Shown here: positions 17,269-24,639 of the stretch, one piece after another
Layout: the number at the start of each line of letters is the position of its first letter
Position numbering within the stretch: the stretch's first letter is position 1
The notes under the pieces: generated by a model
Told to the model about the DNA's origin: nothing
What the model saw: the letters and a program-made list of their open reading frames with translations, nothing else
Database searches by the model: none
Assembly (NCBI GenBank): GCA_030693145.1
Contig: JAUYBI010000054.1
Span: 1-33,663 of the forward strand
From: Candidatus Omnitrophota bacterium
Lineage (GTDB): Bacteria > Omnitrophota > Gorgyraeia > Gygaellales > Profunditerraquicolaceae
Length of the DNA: 33,663 nucleotides
Reading direction: 5' to 3'
Translations under genes and position numbers: made by a program

Positions 17269-17543
17269 GCCAGATCGCGTTGATTATCAAAGCCCTATTA
17301 ACTACGGAAAAATCCAGCACTTATTTACCCGATGGTAAATATCTTTTTCTGGTAAATAATGCTGCCAACAAAATTCAGATTAAGCGGGCGGTGGAACAGG
17401 CGTATAAAGTAAAGGTAAAGAATGTGAATACTTTTATCTCCAGGGGGAAGTTAAAGAGAGTAAGGCATCAATTGGGCCGTACGGTGGATACTAAAAAAGC
17501 CGTAGTGACATTAGCCGCTGGCCAAAAAATAGAGGTAGTTTAA
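17265..17543 (+). CDS. rplW: Large ribosomal subunit protein uL23
   Basis: The 92-residue protein starts [20 protein letters not shown], with the TEKS motif followed by the beta strand [23 protein letters not shown] typical of uL23. It sits at the tunnel exit and docks trigger factor and SRP. The 4-nt overlap with rplD and the 1-nt gap to rplB indicate translational coupling. Confidence 0.95.
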   Translation: MSQIALIIKALLTTEKSSTYLPDGKYLFLVNNAANKIQIKRAVEQAYKVKVKNVNTFISRGKLKRVRHQLGRTVDTKKAVVTLAAGQKIEVV

Positions 17544-17544
17544 G

Positions 17545-18381
17545 ATGGGTATTATCAAATTTAAACCGACAACACCCAGCCGCAGGCATATGAGCGGACC
17601 GGATTTTAAAGAGATTACCAAGCATAAGCCTGAGCGCTCATTGCTGCTACCGCTTAAAAAAACCGGTGGAAGAAATGCCTATGGCCGGATTACGACCAGG
17701 CATATCGGCGGCGGGCATAAGCGGATGTTGCGTATAATTGATTTTAAACGCGATCTGCTTGATCAACCGGCAAAGGTTCTGGCCATTGAATATGATCCTA
17801 ACCGTTCCTCCAGGATTGCTTTGGTGGAATATCCGGACAAAGAAAAGCGCTATATTATTGCTCCCTTAGGCCTTAACGTCGGAGATACGATTATTGCCAG
17901 TAATCAAAAAGAAATTGAAATTAAGCAAGGCAACTGCCTCTTGATACGTAATATTCCTTCCGGAACGCTTATTCACAATATTGAAATATCCAGGGGTAAA
18001 GGTGGACAGATCGTGCGCGGCGCAGGGACGAGCGCTCAGATTATGGCTAAAGAGGGGGATCTGGCACATGTCCGGTTACCTTCCGGTGAGATAAGATTAG
18101 TAAGTTTAGATTGTCATGCCACTATTGGCCAGATCGGTAATGTTGATCATGATGCGATTATTTTAGGTAAAGCCGGAAAAAGCCGTTGGTTGGGGATTAA
18201 GCCTTCCGTTCGCGGCGCAGCGATGAATCCTTTTGATCACCCGCACGGTGGTGGTGAAGGTAAGAGCGGCCAGGGTAATCCGCATCCGGTTACTCCTTGG
18301 GGAAAACCTACTAAAGGATATCGCACGAGGAATCGTAAAAAGTACTCCAATAAGTTTATTGTTAAAAGAAGGAAGCCATAA
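17545..18381 (+). CDS. rplB: Large ribosomal subunit protein uL2
   Basis: The 278-residue protein has an OB-like domain and an SH3-like domain, then the basic tail with [19 protein letters not shown] and [17 protein letters not shown]. The His in the HPHGGGEG loop matches the conserved residue near the peptidyl transferase centre. The length is standard. It is followed by rpsS after only 2 nt. Confidence 0.97.
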   Translation: MGIIKFKPTTPSRRHMSGPDFKEITKHKPERSLLLPLKKTGGRNAYGRITTRHIGGGHKRMLRIIDFKRDLLDQPAKVLAIEYDPNRSSRIALVEYPDKEKRYIIAPLGLNVGDTIIASNQKEIEIKQGNCLLIRNIPSGTLIHNIEISRGKGGQIVRGAGTSAQIMAKEGDLAHVRLPSGEIRLVSLDCHATIGQIGNVDHDAIILGKAGKSRWLGIKPSVRGAAMNPFDHPHGGGEGKSGQGNPHPVTPWGKPTKGYRTRNRKKYSNKFIVKRRKP

Positions 18382-18383
18382 TT

Positions 18384-18671
18384 ATGCCACGCTCACTGAA
18401 AAAAGGCCCATACGTAGAGGAAAGTTTATTAAAGAAGATTCAAAAACAAACTAAGGCCGGGTTACGCCAGGCAATTAAAACCTGGAGCCGGCGTTCAACG
18501 ATTATTCCGGATTTTGTGGGTTTAACTTTCGCGGTGCATGACGGCAAAAAACACATCCCGGTTTTTGTTACCGAGAATATGGTGGGGCATAAATTAGGAG
18601 AGTTTGCTCCTTCCAGGATTTTTAGGAAGCATGGCGGTATCAAGGCGAAGAAGGGGTTGGAGAAAACATAA
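18384..18671 (+). CDS. rpsS: Small ribosomal subunit protein uS19
   Basis: The 95-residue protein begins [18 protein letters not shown] and has the conserved [24 protein letters not shown] and [10 protein letters not shown] segments of uS19. It forms a complex with uS13 in the 30S head. The 3' end contains the Shine-Dalgarno of rplV (GGAG at about 18659), which starts 1 nt after the stop. Confidence 0.96.
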   Translation: MPRSLKKGPYVEESLLKKIQKQTKAGLRQAIKTWSRRSTIIPDFVGLTFAVHDGKKHIPVFVTENMVGHKLGEFAPSRIFRKHGGIKAKKGLEKT

Positions 18672-18672
18672 A

Positions 18673-19011
18673 ATGATTGCCAGTGCCCAAGGAAAATTTT
18701 TAAGGATTTCACCGAGTAAGGTACGTTTAGTATTAGATCTTATTCGCGGTAAGGATGCTCTCGTAGCGCAGAGTATTTTACTGCATTTGAATAAAAGGCC
18801 GAAAGAATATTTGATAAAAATATTAAAATCCGCAATTGCTAATGCTAAGGTCAAGGGTTTTGCGGCGGATAAATTGTATGTTTCCAAGGCTCTTTGTAAC
18901 CCCGGGCCGATGTGGAAAAGGTTTAAGGCCGCGGCTTTTGGAAGGGCTGCGTCAATAGTCAAGCGCACCGTACATATTAAAATAGAGTTGGATTTAAAAA
19001 CGGGAGATTAA
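18673..19011 (+). CDS. rplV: Large ribosomal subunit protein uL22
   Basis: From the ATG at 18673 the product is 112 residues, standard for uL22, beginning MIASAQGKFLRISPSKVRLV. The PGPMWKRFKAAAFGRA loop corresponds to the hairpin that lines the exit tunnel. A longer in-frame start at 18604 would add 23 residues encoded inside rpsS and lacks support, so I rejected it. rpsC follows after 3 nt. Confidence 0.95.
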   Translation: MIASAQGKFLRISPSKVRLVLDLIRGKDALVAQSILLHLNKRPKEYLIKILKSAIANAKVKGFAADKLYVSKALCNPGPMWKRFKAAAFGRAASIVKRTVHIKIELDLKTGD

Positions 19012-19014
19012 TTT

Positions 19015-19722
19015 ATGGGTCATAAGGTAAGCCCTTTATTATTAAGGATTGGTTTTATTAGACAGTGGCATTCGCGGTGGTTTGCTAAGCCTAAAGATTT
19101 TCCTCTGTTTATCCAGCAGGATTATAAGATTAGGAAATTTATTAAGAGCAAATTTAAGCAAGCCGCGATTTCTAAAATCGTTATTGAGAGATTAGCGGAA
19201 AGAATTAAGATTCGTATATTTTCGGCGCGTCCGGGAATCATTATCGGACGGCATGGTTCAGATATTGAGCGGTTGCGTTCAGACTTAAATGGTTTAGTGA
19301 AGAATGAGCTTTCTATTGATATTCAGGAGATAAATAATCCTACCTGGGATGCGCAGTTGGTTGCTGAGAACATTGCCTTACAGCAGGAAAAGAGAATTGC
19401 TTTTCGCCGGGCCGTAAAAAGGGCGATGGAACAATCCATGCAATCCGGGGTAAAAGGTATCCGGGTGAGTTGTTCCGGCCGTCTTAATGGCGCGGAAATG
19501 GGGCGCAAGGAAACTTATAAAATGGGTAAGGTTCCTTTACAAACCTTACGTGCAGATATTGATTATGGTTTTGCCGAAGCCCTGACTACCTATGGTTTGA
19601 TCGGAGTTAAGGTTTGGATTTATAAGGGTGATATCTTAGGAAAGCAATTTATTCAGGAAGAGACCAAGCCCGCGCAGCAATCCGGGTCTAGGGAAGCATC
19701 TCGGCCTGCTCGGCCACATTAA
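19015..19722 (+). CDS. rpsC: Small ribosomal subunit protein uS3
   Basis: The 235-residue protein starts MGHKVSPLLLRIGFIRQWHSRW. The KH domain motif GIIIGRHGSDIERL has the expected GxxG loop, and the C-terminal domain has RVSCSGRLNGAEMGRKETY. uS3 lies at the mRNA entry channel. The last 25 residues are a low-complexity tail rich in Gln, Ser, Arg and Pro, a common variable end. A clear Shine-Dalgarno for rplP follows its stop. Confidence 0.96.
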   Translation: MGHKVSPLLLRIGFIRQWHSRWFAKPKDFPLFIQQDYKIRKFIKSKFKQAAISKIVIERLAERIKIRIFSARPGIIIGRHGSDIERLRSDLNGLVKNELSIDIQEINNPTWDAQLVAENIALQQEKRIAFRRAVKRAMEQSMQSGVKGIRVSCSGRLNGAEMGRKETYKMGKVPLQTLRADIDYGFAEALTTYGLIGVKVWIYKGDILGKQFIQEETKPAQQSGSREASRPARPH

Positions 19723-19743
19723 GTAGTAGATAAGGAGTAAGTA

Positions 19744-20160
19744 ATGGCATTAATGCCCAAGAGGGTTAAATATCGAAAATTGCAAAAAGGCCAGAGGCGG
19801 GGGATAGCCACTTGCGGCTCAAGCGTTGCTTTTGGAGAATTTGGTTTAAAATGCCTGGAGAACGGATGGATTAAGAATACGCAGATTGAAGCCGTGCGCG
19901 TTATTTTGGCACGCCAACTGCATAAGGGTGGAAAATTATGGATCAGAATTTTCCCGGATAAATCGATAACCAAGAAACCGGCAGAAGTGCGTATGGGTAA
20001 AGGTAAGGGGGACTTGGATCATTGGGTTTGCGTAATCAAAAGGGGGCGTGTGCTTTTTGAATTGGGAGGCGTTCCTCAGGAATATGCCAAGGCTTGTTTT
20101 CGCCTGGCTGCCTATAAAATACCTCTGCGTACTAAATTTGTAACCAGGGTGCATAAATAA
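19744..20160 (+). CDS. rplP: Large ribosomal subunit protein uL16
   Basis: The 138-residue protein starts [20 protein letters not shown], as expected for uL16, with an AAGGAG Shine-Dalgarno 7 nt before the first ATG. A second ATG at 19753 would start at MPKRV but lacks that spacing. The conserved [19 protein letters not shown] segment is present. uL16 organises the A-site tRNA elbow and is a late assembly protein. The gap to rpmC is filled by a family B repeat. Confidence 0.96.
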   Translation: MALMPKRVKYRKLQKGQRRGIATCGSSVAFGEFGLKCLENGWIKNTQIEAVRVILARQLHKGGKLWIRIFPDKSITKKPAEVRMGKGKGDLDHWVCVIKRGRVLFELGGVPQEYAKACFRLAAYKIPLRTKFVTRVHK

Positions 20161-20162
20161 TA

Positions 20163-20246
20163 TGACCCGTTCGATGGTTCAACTTCGTTCACCATCGACA
20201 CTGAGCAGAGTCGAAGTGTCGACTTCGCTCAGGGTCATCCTGAGCA
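20163..20246 (+). repeat. Palindromic repeat family B, copy 2 (upstream of rpmC)
   Basis: This copy matches 11541-11624 at 83 of 84 positions (one G to A change). It starts 3 nt after the rplP stop. Only 17 nt separate it from the 17-nt start cassette at 20264-20280. The whole element, 20163-20280, is therefore about 118 nt here, against 167 nt at rpsG where a family A repeat lies inside. Confidence 0.75.
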
Positions 20247-20263
20247 GGTAATGGATTTAACAG

Positions 20264-20280
20264 GGAGTGTCGAAGGATGA
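20264..20280 (+). promoter_or_regulatory. Repeat-derived translation start of rpmC
   Basis: GGAGTGTCGAAGGATGA is identical to the rpsG start cassette at 11691-11707. It includes a GGAG Shine-Dalgarno, a 9-nt spacer and the ATG at 20277. AGGATGA (20274-20280) can pair with TCATCCT at 20235-20241, closing a stem around a 32-nt loop that would cover the start codon. Confidence 0.7.
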
Positions 20281-20468
20281 AGCCGCAAGAGATAAGAAAT
20301 CTATCTAAAGAAGAGTTGTTGGAGAAAGAAAAAGGGCTGTATGCTGAATTAGCTAAATTAAATACACAGCGTTATACAGGCAATGTAGAGAAGCCGCATA
20401 AGTTTGCACTGGTCAAAAGAGATATCGCGCGCATCAGGACAATCTTAAACGAAAAGAAAGATAAATAA
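20277..20468 (+). CDS. rpmC: Large ribosomal subunit protein uL29
   Basis: The 63-residue, all-helical protein starts MKPQEIRNLSKEELLEKEKG and has the KPHKFALVKRDIARIRTIL helix of uL29. It lies near the exit tunnel next to uL23. The start codon lies in a repeat-derived cassette, so the first two residues are partly dictated by the repeat. rpsQ follows after 1 nt. Confidence 0.94.
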   Translation: MKPQEIRNLSKEELLEKEKGLYAELAKLNTQRYTGNVEKPHKFALVKRDIARIRTILNEKKDK

Positions 20469-20469
20469 G

Positions 20470-20751
20470 ATGGGTAAGCAAAAAGAATTTACTGGGGTAG
20501 TGATCAGCGATAAAATGCAGAAAACCGTAGTGGTAAAAACCATGCATTTAACCCGGCATGCTAAATATTCTAAAACGGTTAAGCTTCATAATAAATTTAA
20601 GGCGCATGATGAAAAAGGTATCGCTAAGCTTGGGGATACGGTAAGCATCGTGGAAACACGCCCTTTATCCAAAGATAAACATTTTATGGTTAAGCAGGTG
20701 CTGAAGAAGGCTGAAAATGTGCATCTGGTAAAACCTGAGGAGATTGTATAA
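20470..20751 (+). CDS. rpsQ: Small ribosomal subunit protein uS17
   Basis: The 93-residue OB-fold protein starts MGKQKEFTGVVISDKMQKTV and includes the conserved KYSKTVKLHNKFKAHDEK and GDTVSIVETRPLSKDKHF segments. uS17 is a primary 16S rRNA-binding protein. Its stop codon is adjacent to the rplN start with no gap, consistent with coupling. Confidence 0.96.
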   Translation: MGKQKEFTGVVISDKMQKTVVVKTMHLTRHAKYSKTVKLHNKFKAHDEKGIAKLGDTVSIVETRPLSKDKHFMVKQVLKKAENVHLVKPEEIV

Positions 20752-21120
20752 ATGCTGCAATTGCGTAGTATTTTAGATGTTGCGGATAATACCGGAGCGC
20801 GCAGGGCTTCGTTAATCTGCGTATTGGGTAAAATGGGTAGTTTTAATGCCAATATCGGAGATGTGGTTAGGGTGAATATCAAGGAGTCTATTCCGGGCGC
20901 GACGGTGAAAAAAGGGGAGATGGCCCGGGGAGTAGTTGTGCGTACAAGACATGACATCAGAAGGCCGGATGGTTCGATCTTGCGTTTTGACCGCAATGCC
21001 ATCGTGATTATTGACGATAAAGATAACCCCAGAGGTACGCGCGTATTCGGGCCGGTTGCCCGCGAGTTGAGAGATAAGAATTTTAATAAGATAATTTCTT
21101 TAGCACCTGAGGTACTTTAA
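20752..21120 (+). CDS. rplN: Large ribosomal subunit protein uL14
   Basis: The product is exactly 122 residues, the near-invariant uL14 length. It begins [20 protein letters not shown] and contains [38 protein letters not shown] and [18 protein letters not shown]. uL14 contacts the 30S at bridge B8 and is the docking site of the silencing factor RsfS. The stop overlaps the rplX start by one base. Confidence 0.97.
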   Translation: MLQLRSILDVADNTGARRASLICVLGKMGSFNANIGDVVRVNIKESIPGATVKKGEMARGVVVRTRHDIRRPDGSILRFDRNAIVIIDDKDNPRGTRVFGPVARELRDKNFNKIISLAPEVL

Positions 21121-21431
21121 TGCGAAAAATTAGGAAAAATGATTTCGTCCAAATAATTAAAGGTAGGGATAAAGGTAAACAAGGCAAAGTAATTAGCATC
21201 ATTGAAGATGGTTCGCGGGCCATCGTTGAAGGCTTGAATTTATATAAGAAACACAAGCGTCAGAGCCGCCAGGATCAAAAAGGCGGGATAATTTCAATTG
21301 AGATGCCGCTTAGTGTTTCTAATCTTATGATTTTCTGTAAACATTGTTCAAAACCTTCCCGCGTAGGATCGATGATCTTAAAAGACGGCACAAAATCCAG
21401 ATTTTGCAAGAGCTGCAAAGAGGCGCTATAA
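21120..21431 (+). CDS. rplX: Large ribosomal subunit protein uL24 with zinc ribbon
   Basis: The 103-residue assembly initiator has a KOW motif near its N-terminus (KNDFVQIIKGRDKGKQGKVI). The C-terminus carries two CxxC pairs, C73/C76 and C96/C99, which make a zinc-ribbon-like end found in some bacterial uL24 proteins but not in E. coli. It overlaps rplN by one base (TAATG) and is 1 nt from rplE. Confidence 0.96.
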   Translation: MRKIRKNDFVQIIKGRDKGKQGKVISIIEDGSRAIVEGLNLYKKHKRQSRQDQKGGIISIEMPLSVSNLMIFCKHCSKPSRVGSMILKDGTKSRFCKSCKEAL

Positions 21432-21432
21432 G

Positions 21433-21990
21433 ATGATACCTAGACTGTTAGAAAAATACCGTAATGAAATTGCCCCTAAACTTATGGCAGATTTTAAGCT
21501 GAAGAATAAAATGGCCGTGCCGGTAATCGACAAGATTGTGGTGAATATGGGTATCGGCGAGGGAACTCAGGATATTAAGTTATTGGAGAAGTCGGTTGAG
21601 GAGTTGGCTAATATCACCGGCCAAAAACCACTTATCCGCCGGGCAAAAAAAGCGATTGCTAATTTTAAAGTTAGAGAAGGCCAGTCGGTAGGGGCTAAGG
21701 TTACCTTAAGAAGAGCGATGATGTATGAGTTTATCGATCGCTTATTGAATATTGCCTTACCCCGTATCCGTGATTTCCGCGGGGTTTCCCGGGATTCTTT
21801 TGACCAAGGCAACAATTATACTTTGGGTTTAAGCGAGCAAATTATTTTTCCGGAGATTGAATACGACAGAATCACCCGTACTCAGGGTATGGATATTACT
21901 TTTGTAATTAAAAATGCCAAGAATGTTGATCAGGCAAGGGCTTTGTTAAAATATTTTGGCATGCCTTTTAAAGAAAAGGAAGAAAAATAA
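21433..21990 (+). CDS. rplE: Large ribosomal subunit protein uL5
   Basis: The 185-residue 5S rRNA-binding protein starts MIPRLLEKYRNEIAPKLM and contains KIVVNMGIGEGTQD, GQKPLIRRAKKAIANFKVRE and RDFRGVSRDSFDQGNNYTLG, conserved in uL5. The protein joins 5S rRNA to the 50S central protuberance. rpsZ starts 3 nt after the stop. Confidence 0.97.
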   Translation: MIPRLLEKYRNEIAPKLMADFKLKNKMAVPVIDKIVVNMGIGEGTQDIKLLEKSVEELANITGQKPLIRRAKKAIANFKVREGQSVGAKVTLRRAMMYEFIDRLLNIALPRIRDFRGVSRDSFDQGNNYTLGLSEQIIFPEIEYDRITRTQGMDITFVIKNAKNVDQARALLKYFGMPFKEKEEK

Positions 21991-21993
21991 AAA

Positions 21994-22179
21994 ATGGCAA
22001 AGAATTCGCAAATCGCAAGATGGAAGAGGCCGGCGAAGTTTTCCACCCGTAAATATAACCGTTGTTCAATCTGCGGAAGAAGCGGTGGGTACCTTAGAAG
22101 ATTTCAACTCTGTCGTATTTGTTTCAGGGAGTTGGTTTGGCAGGGGTTGATTCCCGGTGTTAAGAAAGCTAGCTGGTAA
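21994..22179 (+). CDS. rpsZ: Small ribosomal subunit protein uS14, zinc-binding type Z
   Basis: The 61-residue protein is the short zinc form of uS14, with C24-x2-C27 and C40-x2-C43, compared with about 100 residues for the zinc-free long form. The sequence [20 protein letters not shown] is typical. It occupies the normal uS14 slot between rplE and rpsH. An overlapping ORF in another frame starting at 21956 is a shadow. Its presence shows that this locus depends on zinc for the 30S head. Confidence 0.97.
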   Translation: MAKNSQIARWKRPAKFSTRKYNRCSICGRSGGYLRRFQLCRICFRELVWQGLIPGVKKASW

Positions 22180-22260
22180 AGAGACACTTGCCGGATTAGA
22201 AAAAAAGCGTTAGGCAGGACAAATTTTTAAGGAAGTGGATTATAACAATTTGGGGGTAGA
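22180..22260. other. 81-nt rpsZ-rpsH gap without a clear repeat
   Basis: No gene is visible. TTGCC near 22189 and GGCAGG near 22213 might be the remains of a palindrome, but the pairing is too weak to claim. GGGGGT at 22252-22257 is a usable Shine-Dalgarno for rpsH. This is the only long gap in the array where I could not place a convincing repeat. Confidence 0.5.
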
Positions 22261-22656
22261 ATGTCTAGAACAGATTTAATTGCAGATGTTTTTACGATCA
22301 TACGTAATGCCATAAGGATTAAGAAGGATACCGTGGATCTTCCGGCCTCCGGTAATATAAAATCGATTATGGCTATTCTTAAAAAGAATGAATATATTGA
22401 TAATTTTAAACTGATTGAAGATAAAAAGCAGGGAATCGTCAGGGTTTATTTAAAATATGTTGCGGGTAAATCTGTGATTCGTAATATTAAACGAGTTTCC
22501 AAGCCCGGTTTAAGGGTTTATGTTAAAGGAAAGAAAGTCCCAATAGTTTTACGCGGCAGGGGGCTGGCGATTGTTTCTACTTCTAAGGGCGTAATTACCG
22601 ATAAGGAAGCCAGGGAGTTAGGCGTGGGTGGAGAAGTTATCGGATATATCTGGTAA
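22261..22656 (+). CDS. rpsH: Small ribosomal subunit protein uS8
   Basis: The 131-residue protein starts MSRTDLIADVFTIIRNAIRI and ends with STSKGVITDKEARELGVGGE and VIGYIW, the uS8 C-terminal signature. uS8 binds 16S helix 21 and, in enterobacteria, represses the spc operon by binding near rplE. I saw no mimic of that site in the gap before rplE (1 nt). A family E hairpin follows its stop at once. Confidence 0.97.
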   Translation: MSRTDLIADVFTIIRNAIRIKKDTVDLPASGNIKSIMAILKKNEYIDNFKLIEDKKQGIVRVYLKYVAGKSVIRNIKRVSKPGLRVYVKGKKVPIVLRGRGLAIVSTSKGVITDKEARELGVGGEVIGYIW

Positions 22657-22657
22657 A

Positions 22658-22701
22658 TCCCGTTAAAAATGGCGCCTCGCGCCGCGGGATTTTTAACGGA
22701 A
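22658..22701 (+). repeat. Covarying hairpin family E, copy 1 (upstream of rplF)
   Basis: The outer stem is CCGTTAAAAAT (22660-22670) with ATTTTTAACGG (22689-22699). The inner stem is GGCGC (22671-22675) with GCGCC (22679-22683) around a CTC loop. A five-base joint, GCGGG (22684-22688), lies on the 3' side. The copy at 30961-31007 has the same geometry, with four compensated base-pair changes. No U-tract follows, so a terminator is unlikely. Confidence 0.75.
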
Positions 22702-22714
22702 TAAAGGAAAATAA

Positions 22715-23260
22715 ATGTCTAGGTTGGGAAATAAATCAGTAGCGATACCTAAAGATGTGAAAATTGAAGTTAAAGATGGGGCTGTTTGCGTAGAGGGGCC
22801 AAAAGGAAAGCTTGCGCGTAAACTATGCGGCGGGATAAGCGTAGAGATTAATGCGGGTACTCTTTTGGTAAAAAGGGCCGCGAATACTAAGATCGATAAA
22901 TCTTTGCATGGATTATTTCGCGCGCTTATCGTAAATATGATTGTGGGAGTAACTCAGGGCTATCTTAAGGAATTGGAGATTCAGGGGGTAGGTTTTAAGG
23001 CTGCGGTAGCTGGGGATAAATTGAATATGGCCTTAGGTTTTTCGCATCCGGTAAATTATGTAATTCCCGCGGGTATTAAAATTGAAACTCCTAAGCCGAC
23101 ACAGGTAGTGATTAAAGGTATTGATAAAGAGCTGATTGGAAAAGTGGCAAGTGAAATCCGCGCTTTTTATCCTCCGGAACCTTATAAAGGAAAAGGGATT
23201 CGTTATTTAGGGGAGCATGTGAAGAAGAAGATAGGAAAGGCGCAAGCAACCGGTAAATAA
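22715..23260 (+). CDS. rplF: Large ribosomal subunit protein uL6
   Basis: The 181-residue protein has two similar alpha/beta domains. It begins MSRLGNKSVAIPKDVKIEV and ends with the conserved FYPPEPYKGKGIRYLGEHVKKK-type segment (read in two parts: PPEPYKGKGIRY and LGEHVKKKIGKA). uL6 stabilises the sarcin-ricin loop region. An AAAGGA Shine-Dalgarno lies before the ATG, just 3' of the family E hairpin. rplR follows after 1 nt. Confidence 0.97.
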   Translation: MSRLGNKSVAIPKDVKIEVKDGAVCVEGPKGKLARKLCGGISVEINAGTLLVKRAANTKIDKSLHGLFRALIVNMIVGVTQGYLKELEIQGVGFKAAVAGDKLNMALGFSHPVNYVIPAGIKIETPKPTQVVIKGIDKELIGKVASEIRAFYPPEPYKGKGIRYLGEHVKKKIGKAQATGK

Positions 23261-23261
23261 A

Positions 23262-23621
23262 ATGAGAAAAAAAGAAGAGTTAAGGCTTAAGAGGCATAAA
23301 AGAATCAAAATGCGGATGTTGGGCACTCAAGAGAAACCGCGTTTGGTTGTGCACCGCTCGTTAAAGAATATTTCGGCGCAGGTATTAGATGATACCGTGG
23401 GGAAGGTTTTACTTTCTCTTTCTACTAAAGATAAGGCAATCAAGCAAAGGTTTGCCAGCGCGGGGAATCTTAAATCCGCGATACTCTTTGGTGAATTATT
23501 TGCTAAAGAAGCCAAGGAAAAAGGTGTAAGCAAAGTAATTTTTGACCGAGCAGGATATCTTTATCACGGCAGGGTTAAATCTTTTGCCGAGGCATTAAGA
23601 AAAGGTGGAATGGAGTTTTAA
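23262..23621 (+). CDS. rplR: Large ribosomal subunit protein uL18
   Basis: The 119-residue basic protein starts MRKKEELRLKRHKRIKMRML and contains KPRLVVHRSLKNISAQVLDD and VIFDRAGYLYHGRVKSFAEA, typical of uL18. It binds 5S rRNA with uL5. It sits between rplF and rpsE as in most bacteria and is 3 nt from rpsE. Confidence 0.96.
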   Translation: MRKKEELRLKRHKRIKMRMLGTQEKPRLVVHRSLKNISAQVLDDTVGKVLLSLSTKDKAIKQRFASAGNLKSAILFGELFAKEAKEKGVSKVIFDRAGYLYHGRVKSFAEALRKGGMEF

Positions 23622-23624
23622 ACT

Positions 23625-24077
23625 ATGCGTGAATTAAACATTGGACAGCAGTCAGATTTAATTGAAAAAGTTATCAGTATAAATCGCGTGACCAAGGTAA
23701 CCAAGGGCGGAAAGAAATTACGTTTTAGCGCTTTGGTGGTGGTCGGTGATACTAAGGGCAGAGTAGGTTTTGCCCTGGATAAAGCCAATGAAGTTGCCGA
23801 AGCGATTCGCAAATCTTTAACTAAGGCCAAGAAGAGCCTGTTTAAGATTCCTTTGGAGGGCTCAACTATTCCTCACGAAATAATCGGGAAATTTGGAGCG
23901 GCTTCGGTAATGCTTAAGCCGGCAAGCGAAGGTACGGGGGTTATTGCGGCAGGTCCGGTGCGCGCAATTTGTGAAGCCGCCGGGATTAAGGATATACTTA
24001 CTAAATGTTTAAAATCTAATAATCCGATTAATGTTATTAAAGCTACGATGCAAGGTTTAATGAACCTGAAGGCTTAA
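23625..24077 (+). CDS. rpsE: Small ribosomal subunit protein uS5
   Basis: The 150-residue protein has the double-stranded-RNA-binding fold, with [20 protein letters not shown] and [20 protein letters not shown], and a C-terminal domain with [18 protein letters not shown]. It is slightly shorter than E. coli uS5 and helps decoding fidelity and mRNA unwinding. In the ancestral order rpmD would follow; here rplO starts only 4 nt later. Confidence 0.96.
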   Translation: MRELNIGQQSDLIEKVISINRVTKVTKGGKKLRFSALVVVGDTKGRVGFALDKANEVAEAIRKSLTKAKKSLFKIPLEGSTIPHEIIGKFGAASVMLKPASEGTGVIAAGPVRAICEAAGIKDILTKCLKSNNPINVIKATMQGLMNLKA

Positions 24078-24081
24078 GAAA

Positions 24082-24639
24082 ATGAAAGAAAAAAAATCTG
24101 CAGCAAAGACAGCGGTTAGTAAAAAACCAGTAACCAAGAAAACTGCCAAGAGCCTAGCGCCTAAAAAGGTTAAAGAGGAATCTTCTGTCAACGTGGTTTC
24201 CTTGTCTAATCTTAAGAGCCCTCCTGGTTCGCATAAAAAGAGAAAATATCTGGGCCGCGGTTCCAGCTCCGGGCATGGTAAGACTTCTACCCGGGGAAGT
24301 AAGGGGCAGACTTCTCGTGCCGGCCGGCATTTTTATTTAGGTTTTGAAGGAGGCCAGTCTCCGTTGATCCGTAGAATGCCCAAGCGCGGATTTGTAAGTA
24401 ATTTTAAGAAAGTTTATCAGATTGTCAATCTTGGCGATTTGAATTCAATTAAAGAAACTATGATTACACCTTTTCTTTTAAAAGCAAACGGTTTAATTCG
24501 TAATGAGTCTGCCTTAATTAAAATATTGGGGAAGGGTTCAATTTCGAATGCGGTGACGATTCAGGCACATGCATTTTCAAAACGTGCATCCGTAGAGATT
24601 GCCAATGCCGGTGGTAAAACAGAAATCATAAATGTTTAA
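24082..24639 (+). CDS. rplO: Large ribosomal subunit protein uL15 with basic N-terminal extension
   Basis: The uL15 core starts near residue 39 (VVSLSNLKSPPGSHKKRKYL), followed by GRGSSSGHGKTSTRGSKGQT and the usual C-terminal domain. The 185-residue frame is about 40 longer than usual because of a Lys- and Ala-rich extension (residues 1-37). A GTG at 24193, with GAGGA upstream at 24175-24179, would give a normal 148-residue protein. The ATG at 24082 has no good Shine-Dalgarno but sits at the expected place after rpsE. The two starts cannot be separated by eye. The stop overlaps secY by 8 nt. Confidence 0.93.
   Translation: MKEKKSAAKTAVSKKPVTKKTAKSLAPKKVKEESSVNVVSLSNLKSPPGSHKKRKYLGRGSSSGHGKTSTRGSKGQTSRAGRHFYLGFEGGQSPLIRRMPKRGFVSNFKKVYQIVNLGDLNSIKETMITPFLLKANGLIRNESALIKILGKGSISNAVTIQAHAFSKRASVEIANAGGKTEIINV

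Noticed and set aside
18604-18672. Longer start for rplV
   Set aside because: It would be encoded inside rpsS; the ATG at 18673 gives a normal 112-residue uL22.
22180-22260. Palindromic repeat in the rpsZ-rpsH gap
   Set aside because: Only four or five bases could pair, with a long loop; not enough to call.
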